In this document: piece by piece, positions 1 through 9,700 of the stretch
Numbering within the stretch: the stretch's first letter is position 1
Layout: every line of letters begins with the position of its first letter
From: Gonium pectorale
Lineage: Eukaryota > Chlorophyta > Chlorophyceae > Chlamydomonadales > Volvocaceae
Direction: 5' to 3'
Assembly (NCBI GenBank): GCA_001584585.1
Contig: LSYV01000203.1
Location: 1 to 18,019 of the forward strand
DNA length: 18,019 nucleotides
Program-made: the position numbers and the translations under genes
Notes under the pieces: generated by a model
What the model saw: only the letters and a program-made list of their open reading frames with translations
What the model was told of the DNA's origin: nothing
Database searches by the model: none

Positions 1-491
1 CGGGTTGACGCTCGGCGGGCAGGCGCAGCACGGGCTGATGGGGTGCAGGCAGTGAATCCGACTTGCTAGGTGAGGGACAAGAGGCCCCATGACGTGGTTG
101 CTTTAGAAGCGGTTGCCTAAGCAGCGGCAGGTGGCTGGGCTGGGACAAGGAAGGGTCCAAAGCATGTGCCGAAGCAAGGCCTTGTGCGCATAGATAGGAT
201 GCAGTGTGGGAGGCTGGGCAGGGCACGTGTGAGATAGAGATGGGCGTGGAACTTGGTGTAGCTATGTGGCAAGCAATGATGCTGGGCATGATGGACGGCA
301 GGGGCACCCGCATCTGTACGTGTAAGGCACCTTATCTGCGTATGGCGCCACCTTATGGTTCGGGTGGACCATATGGGCCCACCTTATGGTGCCCCTTAAG
401 TGGTAAAGCACTTAAGGGTAATGGTCGTGGACCCATACGGGCCCATAAGGTCGTTCCTTAACCTACCTTAAGGTCGGATTTGCTGCTATAG
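1..491. other. Upstream sequence, probably intron
   Basis: No exon can be assigned. The exon 1 reading frame is closed by a TAG at 489-491, directly before the exon, so the gene must enter by splicing at the TATAG acceptor. A GTGAGG donor-like site follows position 69, but the frame that would fit runs into TAG just before it. The open frame at 204-461 has no recognisable protein character. The stretch includes a fold-back repeat, listed separately. Confidence 0.5.
381..451. repeat. Nested inverted repeat (fold-back)
   Basis: CCCTTAAGTG (393-402) and CACTTAAGGG (409-418) form a perfect 10-bp stem with a 6-nt loop. Outside it, ACCTTATGG (381-389) pairs with CCATAAGGT (443-451). A further ACCTTATGG copy lies just before (350-358), and GGACC(C)ATAYGGGCCCA occurs twice in direct orientation. 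The layout suggests a small fold-back or MITE-like element, but no target-site duplication is evident. Confidence 0.7.
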
Positions 492-756
492 GGCGTGAAG
501 CTCCAGCACCGCGATGGGGGCCCCGCCTACATTAGCCCACCTGAAAATGCCACGACCTTGGTGCTCAGTGGGAGGGGGTCTGACGTCCCAGACTGGCTGT
601 TGCGCAATAGCGCTGGTAATTCGTGGATAGGCGATTCACCCCCCCCACTAGTGGCGGCCCTATCCTACCCCCCATCCCCACCCGGCTACCGTGCTTTTAC
701 AGCTCTTGACTGGACTGTTCCAGCTTCCTTTGGGTCTTACCTGGTGCTACAGCCAG
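492..756 (+). CDS. Exon 1 (first visible) of the receptor kinase: ectodomain start
   Basis: It enters in phase 0 after ...GCTGCTATAG and leaves in phase 1 at CCAG|GTAGGT. It encodes an ectodomain segment with a sequon (ENAT), a strand-like 'TTLVLSGRG', a proline-rich stretch, and ends in 'YLVLQPG'. There is no ATG and no signal peptide, so earlier exons must exist. Confidence 0.75.
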
Positions 757-3700
757 GTAGGTACGCTGGCTGGGGCCATGCATGGAGGTGGCAGCCAGAC
801 TACCTGGACTTCTGCATGCATCGATCAGATAGAGCTGTTGTGACATATGCATATATATGGGTGTCACGGTGCAGCAAAAACCAAGCCCTGAAGAGCATGT
901 ACCTTCTGTAACCTCCATGTGTCATCATTAACGTCCTTGTGTCTGCCAGACATCTGCACCCAAGTGCCTGCTTACTTGTGCCCCCGCCGTACCTGCTGGC
1001 CGCAATCCTGGTGCGTGCCCCACAGGCCAACGGCTCACTATCTCCTATCTGTCTTTCATTTTATCCGGTCTCCTTGAGCCTTTGGGCCCCGCATGGGGCC
1101 TCACTTTGATGGGTCTGGCGCCATCGGCGTTCATCCATGTGCCAGCAGGGTCAACGCTAGAGCTGCGGAATGTTACCCTAGTGCTCTTCCGCTACGAATT
1201 AGTGTCTCTGTTCAATGGATTGTGCCGGAACACGGCTTCCTGGCAACACAGTCCAGGGGTAACAATGGATGACGGCACAGTAGCGATTCGGGAACTGATC
1301 ACTACTGCGCCGAGCTCCGATGGCACACCCGGCCAGGGTGGGGAGGTGCACTGGCGAGATGTACTGATAACGTGTGATGACATGAGTTCGACGGGCCGGC
1401 CACCGCAGCCTGGGTTGTGGAGGCCGTATCCTTGTGCAGCACGGCCGGTCAGCGTTGGTGGTAGCAGCAGCAGCGCAGGGGAGCTGCGGCTAGCATCTGC
1501 ATCGCTACTGGGTTCTGTTGAAGGCCCAGTGTTCCTGAGCCTGACTTCCAATATTTCGTTGGCTTCTGGGCTCGGATACTGGAATGTAAGTATGGCAGTG
1601 CCGTCTGTAAGCTGTTTTGCCACAGTGTATGTAGGTGTGCACCGTCTTCATCAAAGAATGTCATTCGGATAGGTCGCTGCTATCAGCACACCTGCGTTCT
1701 GACCGTATTAATTGCATTGATCGTCACCTGGCAGACGTCTCCTGACCGGTGCATGGAAATGCAGGCCACAGTGCACAGGAACATACAGGGAGGGTGCAGA
1801 TACAGGGAGGAGACCCCTGTGGTAGGCCAGGCCATGGGATATAACCCTACTGTGCGCCAAGACATGCTCGTGTACCCACTGCTGATGCTGGTATCCTATA
1901 TCAGGTCCCTCCCTTGCCTCTGCCTTACTTCAGGTGCTTGTGCGTGGGGCGGCGGGTCATCTGGTGCTCTATGGCTCCCCGACCACCATTACTACCCTCG
2001 ACCTAGGAGGGAGGGAGGACGCCTGGGTGTGGGAGCTGCCGCCCTGGACCCCCAGCCCCACCTTTGCATACCTTAATGACATGACGCTCGTCAACCTACC
2101 TTACTCAACCCATCCGGGCGCCCCGGCAGACCTCATGGCGCTGGCCACACTCAGCTTCAATGTCAGGCATGCCCCGGGTGGCGCTGTGGGAGTGATGGGC
2201 CCCAGACTGCGCCTCAGTCGCTGCACACTTGTGCTACCGGACGAGGAGGTGGCCTTCCTGAGGGGGAGGGTGGAGGAGTCCGGGAGAGACACATCCATGG
2301 TGCTTACGTTGGCTGATACCAGCAGTTCCTCCAACCTCAGCCTTGTGGTACGTCACACGCTGAGCGGGCTTTAGGAGAGTCAATACCCCACGTACACCCC
2401 AAGCCCTCGCTCAGCAGTGTTTGGCACATGCATCTCTGTCATGTATGTAGTTGCCAGCAGGTTTGCTCATGGCGGCATAGTAGACCCCACGCACGCTTAT
2501 GGCAGTGCACGCCCCATCCCTGGGCTAAAGCCATCCAATCAGGGAATGCACGATTAGATAGGTTGGCTGTCATGCCCTGCCGACAAGACATTGAGCGCTC
2601 GCTCGCACTATGGTAAAGTGTGCTCCATCATATTGGTGTGGGTGAGCTCCATGTCCTTTTATCGTCTTCGAATGTCATGGACGCTGCAGGCTGGCCGTGA
2701 GTGCAGAGCGAGCCAGCCTGACTCGCCCCATCCATTGCCTCGTTTCTCCATCCAGGTTGCAAGCATGTCGTCATCAATAGGAGATGCTGGTGCAGGTTGG
2801 CTGGTGGTGGAGCGGCTAGAGTTGCAGCCGGTGGTGGGTGCGGAGGGGAAGAGGTCACAGTATCGATATGCCATGCGCAGTATTGAGCGAGGAGGGTAGG
2901 GTAGCAGCTGCAGTAGTGTCGTCGAGGCCGGGGCGGGTAGGTGCGGAGGGGATTTTCAATTGCACGAATGTACGTATATACGTGCACTGCTCTGGGTATG
3001 CATACATGGCGATAGTGAGCAAGGACATACCCATGCAGCGAGTACATACGTACGTCTTTCACCACTTCAGGCCCATCTGTCATTTAGCTGGGTCCACGTA
3101 CGCAGAAGTGCTCAGATTATGTACAGCCGCCTTCCAGCTGCACTTAGGTACAGGTGCGCCATGACAGCTTGCCATGTCCTCACACACCTCACCTTCCCTC
3201 TTATTACCAATATATATATCATGTATATCCGCCTGCCTTCATTTGCTTGCACCTCCCCCATCCAACGCCCGCCAATAGGTTTTGATGATCAACTGTACGC
3301 TCCTCTCCGCTTCTGACTACGCAGCCCTACCAGGGGCGGTATCGCTGCTGCCACAATCACGGCTGTGGCCGCCGCTGCTACTGCACGGCAAGCGGACACG
3401 GGCACTGGCGCAGGTGGGAGGGTGGGCGAGTAGGATAAATGTCCGCTTAAGCTTTGGGGCACAACCCTGGCTGGTGCTCCTGCTGCCAGGTAGAGCATGT
3501 AAGGACTGAACGAAGGACTGCCTTACTAAACCTACCTGATGCAACCTAATAATGGAGCGGGGAATGCAGGGGGAGGGCCTCTGTCGTCGTAACACAATGG
3601 CTCAGGGCTCAGGGCGGGGTGCGGGGGCGCGCGGGGCCTGCAGGGGGAGGGCCTCTGTCGTAACACAATGGCTCAGGGCGAGGGGCGGGGTGCGTATGGG

Positions 3701-6700
3701 CGCGCGGGGACTGCAGGGGGAGGGCCTCTGTCGTAACACGATGGCTCAGGGCGAGGGGCGGGGTGCGTGTGGGCGCGCGGGGACTGCAGGGGAAGGGCCT
3801 CTGTGGCAGTCAAGGGCAAGGGGGCGGGGTATATATGAGGGCGCGTGTAACGCGGGGGGAGGCCACTGTCGTGTCGCAACTAACCCTTGGCTCAGGGTGA
3901 GGGGGCGGGGTTTGGGGTCGCATGGAATGCGGGGGGGGGCGGCTACCAGCTCAGCGACCAGTCTAACCAACTGGTTGTTGGGCTAGTACTTAGGAACCCA
4001 CACCTGGCACCTAGATTGCCACCATATGGTCACCATAGGTCGTGGATTCGAATCCCCGTATTCAACGCTGGGTGAGCAGTGGCACATTGGTAAAAATGCT
4101 GAGATTAGCCCATGGCTTGCTCGGGGCCCATCCTGAGAAGCGCTGGCTTGACGGTCACGGGCTGACCCCAACCAGGCATATGCAGAGGGGTGTGGGTCAG
4201 GCATACGTGGCGGGGTGAAACGCCATCGAAGTCAAAAGAAACCCGGTGGAGGTCGTTCCCATTGCGTAACATATGCGCACCTACTCCTTAGCTACACGCA
4301 CGCGTTAGGCCGTGCATGCTTAGTCTATTTTCGGGGGGAGGGGGGCTCCGTCGTAACGCCTTGCAATCGTGTCGAAGTACGGCCACAAGTTTCCTGACCC
4401 CACCGTTCCCCGCCCCGCTCGCAATGACCTCTTCCATGTCCCTTTATTTCTGCCCCAGGGCCCCTCCGGCCTGGCGGTGGCCCCCGGTCTGGAAAGGGCG
4501 CTGGCGATGCAGGAGCGCGTGTGCGGCCACACACCGGGCAGGGCGACCGTCACGTTTGTGGCGCTGTGCGTGCCGTAGGCCCAAGGCTTGGGGGGGGGCG
4601 TACAGGTCATGGGCGGGCGGGATGGGTGGTTCCCGTCTTCAGACCTGAGGCAGGTGGCGAAATAGTCTTGGTGCCATCCAGGGCATACACATACAGGAGC
4701 GCCCTGCTGCCTCAGTGTGGCTACAGTGCGTGTGCGTGCCAGCCCTTCCCGGTGCTGCATGCCCAGCGCGCGTCAGTGCCCCCAACACACACACACACAC
4801 ACATCGATCCGTCCTTGTATCTATCTATCGCCATCAGGCGCCACGACGACACGGTGTTGCCTGCGGGCCACTCCTCGGAGGACAATGGCATCACAGCTGG
4901 CGGGGAGGAAGCTGCGAAGCCTGGAGCAGGCCTGGGCAGCCTGGGATCTGCCACGGCGGACATGTGCACCATCAGCGGATACGCGCCCGAGCTAGTAGGG
5001 GGCCGCACCTACACAGATCTCAAGGTGCGGGTGAGGGCTATAAGAGGATAAGCTAGCTTGCCAAGTACCATGTGCATGGACAGTGCGTGTACGGCCAGGG
5101 GGGCGAGCCGTCCTTACTTCACATTTCCATTTCATGGTATGTCAACGCCCTGCTGGCCTGCATCTTTAGCCATGGCCCAGCATCGTGTACAGCATGTAAT
5201 CCATCCAGCCCGTCTCCCCACACACACTTTATATATATAACCCTAAACCCTATATATATGGACACATTGTGCTTGCTTGTGCACTTTAGGGGAATGACTC
5301 CGATCTATCTGGCGCTTTTGTGGCACTTGCACTGCTGATGCGTTTCTGCTCGCTCTGTCTGCTGATGAGTTGTTTTCTTACTGTGCTTGTCCCACAATTG
5401 AAGTCCCATTTTCGTCGGTGCTGTCGTCCTTTCTCACCAGGGGGTGGGGGCCCGGTACGTGTTACAGCGACCTCTTCGGCTCCAGAACATGGTGTTGTAC
5501 AACCTGGCGCCAAGGGGCAATGAGCTGCCGCTGGAAGGCGGTGATACGGCCTGGGCCAACAGCTCCCTGCCGCTGTGGTACTTCAGCCTGAACAGGTGGG
5601 TTGGCTACGATGGGAATGGCCTGAGCATTTGAGTGATAAGATGGGAACTGGTAGGGATGCGTGATGCATGCAGAAATCATATTCTTTACTCAAAGCAAGA
5701 AGCCCGTGAATCGACCCCTTCTTGTTAGCATCCACGTAACTCAATGCGGACCTTACTGAGCAACATGGCATTGCGGCCCCGTACCCCCGCCCTTTCACGC
5801 TGCTCGAAACCTGGTTTTGTGATCCTCTTCGGCGTTAGGTGTGTGACCCGATACTGCTGCTACCGTACCAGAGAATGGTGTCGCGTCGGTTGTGCAACGG
5901 TTGCCAATCGAAATAAACCAAGCGCAGAGGCGCTGGTTGACAACGGTAACAGAATTGCCTACATACAGCATTTTCAGAGCGGGTTCCCATGAATAAGGGG
6001 CCGTAATTGAAAGTGGCCACCACGGATTTTCATGGGCGCTGACCGTACAACTCCCTGTATGGCGGGGTCGCTTAGGTCACTCTTTCGCTCTGCTGAAGTG
6101 CCAGAGCTCCGCCGGCAACGAGCATTTTTGCAATAATGTTTGGTGCCTGCTTGATGTGCTGTAGGAAGCTCAAGCCGTACGTTTCGTCCGCACACAATCT
6201 GGGAATGCCGTACCGCTTGGCGCTCTGTTCACCACTGAATCCGCGCATTCTTGCTCTGAGTGACCCGTCGATGGTAGGCGCACGCGAATATTCGTGGGAT
6301 TCCCAGCAGGGTAAACCGCATCCAACGGCCTTAAGAGAGTAGAGGCGAGGCCGTCATAATGTCAAAATGCATGTCACCAACCACAGGAGTGTCCCCCTCG
6401 ATAGCCTGGCTCCGCTGCTGATCCTGGACAACGTAACTTTGGTGGTGCCGGAGCCCGAGTGGCGCGCATTGGTGGCAGCCATGCTGATGCGCCACGCGCC
6501 GCAGGCCCTGGCGGCCCTGCAGCGGGTGCCCCGGCCTCCGCCCCGCGTCTACACACCACCGTCACCATCGCTGCCACTACCCCCAAGGCACCCGCAGCCG
6601 CCAGCCGCACCGTCATTGCCGCCAACAGATCCACCGTCACCAGAGCCGTTAGCTCCGTGGCACCCCGTGTTTCGAGGTCAGTTCCTTACGAGCTCCGGGC

Positions 6701-9700
6701 GGACCCAGTCCATCCATGCAGTCATGCTCTGACTCGCATGCCCTGCTTGTTGTGGTCACGTGATTGAAAGTGGTCACGCGTGCTCTGCACCGCCACACCG
6801 CCCATCATTTTACGACCTACATCTGTGCTCCTCTCTCGTCGTCCCCGTACGTAGAGGCTGATGGTGGATTCGCAGGGCGGCCCCACAATCCACCGTCAAT
6901 CCCTCAGCCGCCCTTGCAGCAGCTGGCGTCAGCGCCCATACCATTACCATCTCTGCTGCCGCCGCCGTCACCATCTCCTCTGCCTCCACGGGCCCCGTTG
7001 ACGTCCTCCTCCTCCACCGTCCGCGATGCAATGCTAGCCTTTGCGGCTGCCTCCCATGTAGGTCTCTGCGTGCCCTGCGGCCGTGCGTTCGTTGAAAGCC
7101 CCTTTGTAACAACCCTGGGTAAGAGATTCAACACAGCACGTCTGTACATACGTCCCTGCTGCGTGCCCCGTGCCCTCAGCCTTTAAACCTCCACGTGGTG
7201 GTGGTACCCATGGGCTGCCTCGGCTCCCCCGACAGACCTACCACCTCCTTAATACACGCCCGTGTTAAGCCGGGCGTACATCAGTGTCTGTAGTACTGAT
7301 GTGGGCGTACCAAACCAGGTTGCGTCCCCTTGATTTCATTCTACGTTGGCATGGATATCAATCGATTGTCATGACAGGTTTTAAAGGCCATTGTTACATT
7401 ATGCCCCTCCTCACCATTGATATATACATAGCTTGATATTCTTCCATGTCTTTTGCAGCCCCTGTACCTGGACTCCTCCTCTGGAGTTTTGGTATTGGCT
7501 TCTACCCGCCACTATGGATGGCGCGGCACACATGTGACCATCACGTACACACTACCGCCGGACGCACCTCCTGATGCGAGCATCCTCGCCTACCCCGAGC
7601 TGAAGATACAGTACCATGACATGGGTGGGGCTGATGACGTGCCCGAAGTTAGCGGCATTGTATTAGTGGCATTGTCCATCTATCTTACCCCTGCCTGCTG
7701 AGAGCTGCTAACATACATGTAACCCGACTGAAACCTGACTATTGTCCCTCTCCTGTATGTATGTCTCCAATCCTCTCCTCATTGTTCTCCCTGCCTGTTC
7801 ATTTCCCGTTCGTTTCTTCCCTCGCTCATAGATGACGTCAACGTGGGGATCAATGTCAACTTCACATTAACAGCATGTGGCTCGTGCCCGCCTCCGCCGC
7901 CGCCCCACGACACCTTGACACAGCCGATGCCTCCCCAAATGCCATCCTTCCAGCCCATTGGACGTCACGAAGTGGTATCGAACTCGACCTCGCAGCCAAC
8001 GCCCAGCAGCATGGAGCCTCAGCAGCACCGTGGCACCCGTCCTGATTGGGTTCTGCCACTGCAGGTTGCTCTCCCCATTACCGTGGGCTCAACCCTGTTG
8101 CTAGTCGCTGTGATGACGATGCTGCGGCGCCGACGGTCCGCAAAGCAGCAGCACAGAAGCTGCCTGCTGTTTGGTGGCAGCATTGACGTGGAAGAGGGGC
8201 CGGCACCACTGTCAGGTCGGCCAGCCGCCGCCTATTCGCTTCTTTTTCCCGCCGCCAGCGCTAAGGCACGTCTCACACACGCAGCCACAGCAGCCAGCTC
8301 GGCCACATCCGCAGGCTTGGCTTCCAGTATGCTTGCTGCAACCTTTACCACCTCGTCGTCCTCACCATCAGCGATCAGGGTTGCCGAGGTAGGCTGGTTT
8401 CGGGCCATCCATGTATGTTTGGGGCCCACTCACTGCACTCAGTTGCAGTGACCACACGTATTCTATGATGAAAATGATTGAAAATGATCAAAGCGCGCCC
8501 ATGATACGATTGGTACGGTGCTCAGCGAGCGCCTGCTGTATGTGTTAATTCTAGATGATACAGCTGACGTATGCGCGGCCCTGCCCTGCCTTGCCTGCTG
8601 CGTGCCTCATATAGGCCAACCGCTCCGCTACAGCTGTGGCACAAGCAATAAAGCTGCAGCTTTCGGCAGCTGTGGGCAGGCAGCCGTGGTCCTCGGCCCC
8701 TATCGACAGCAATGAAGGCAGTTTATTTGTGGGAACATCTGACAGAGATGCTGCAGGCATGGTGACAACGACAACGGGGATGGAGTCTCAACGTGACCAG
8801 GCCTTTCTGAATGATATTAGTGTAAGCAGATGGCTGGGTTGCCATGATTATTGGGGTGTTGCAGGAGCTTGGGATGCCAACAAAACCAACTTACCCATAC
8901 GTGCTTACTTGTCAGCGTACGTACATAATGAGTGATGATAGATAGTGCGTGCTTCAAAGCTTCTCACAGCACGCATGTGCGGCTGCCCTGGGTCGGTGCA
9001 GATGTACTTCTGCGAGTTGCAGGACCGGCAGCCAGGGTTTCAGGAGCATCTGGCTGAGCATCTTCCACCAGGCGGGCCTCGCAGTCTGCAAGCAATAATC
9101 CAGGCGCTGCAGGTAGATAGGATAGGGGTTTGGCGTGGCTACCCAATTTCCGAGTCGGTCCAGAGCTCATTACAAGGTATTCTGTAAGGCAGACGGAAAG
9201 GCCGCGTAGCAGCAGGGGCAGCACTTACAGGGTGTGTTAGGTGCCGTGCGCTGCCTATCTTACAGGGTCAGCTGTGCCCATGACTTAGATGCATGATCTG
9301 CACAATTCGGTGCTGTTACATACCTACTGAGCATACATCACGTCTTTCGCTGCCCTGCCTCACATCCCAACAGGCAGAGCTGGGCAGCGCGAGCTCGGAC
9401 CTGCAGGTATTCTCTGTCATAGGCAGCGGCGCGTTTGGTGTGGTGTACGCAGGCTGCTGGCGCTCGCTGCCCGTTGCCGTCAAGACGCTGGTAGTGAGGG
9501 ACGTGGAGGGCGGGAAGGAGGGTCGTGGGCGGCAGCAGGCGGTGTTGGAGGCGGCGATCTCACTCAGCATGGTGCACAAGAACCTTGTGGGTGAGTGGCT
9601 GGATGGGCGAGACTATCTACTCGGCATATAGAGCGAGCGAGAAGGAACATGTGGTGGAAGATTGCCCGCCCTACCTACCTGCTGCTGGGTCCATGCGTAT

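Noticed and set aside
1..77. A possible upstream exon ending at TGCTAG|GTGAGG
   Set aside because: The donor is strong, but one frame ends in TAG at the donor and the other two stop earlier. An alternative donor after 51 would be in phase, but the encoded sequence is not recognisable.
2628..3083. A 151-codon minus-strand frame
   Set aside because: It covers an exon and introns of the kinase gene antisense, with no coherent protein character.
3552..3986. Open frame over the G-rich tandem array; also its look of a CRISPR-like regular repeat
   Set aside because: The frame is the minisatellite itself. The copies abut with no unique spacers, and the context is a spliced eukaryotic gene.
4020..4100. 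A tRNA gene around the TTCGAATCC loop
   Set aside because: The T stem does not pair properly on either strand and no anticodon or D arm can be built.
7058..7118. Extension of exon 10 to the GGTAAGA donor at 7118
   Set aside because: It leaves phase 1, and the next exon (7459) is only open in phase 0; in the other phase it meets a stop. The GTAGGT donor at 7057 fits.
8634..8640. Exon 13 starting at the CTACAG acceptor (8633)
   Set aside because: It breaks the frame with exon 12, which ends in phase 0. The upstream TATAG acceptor at 8614 fits.
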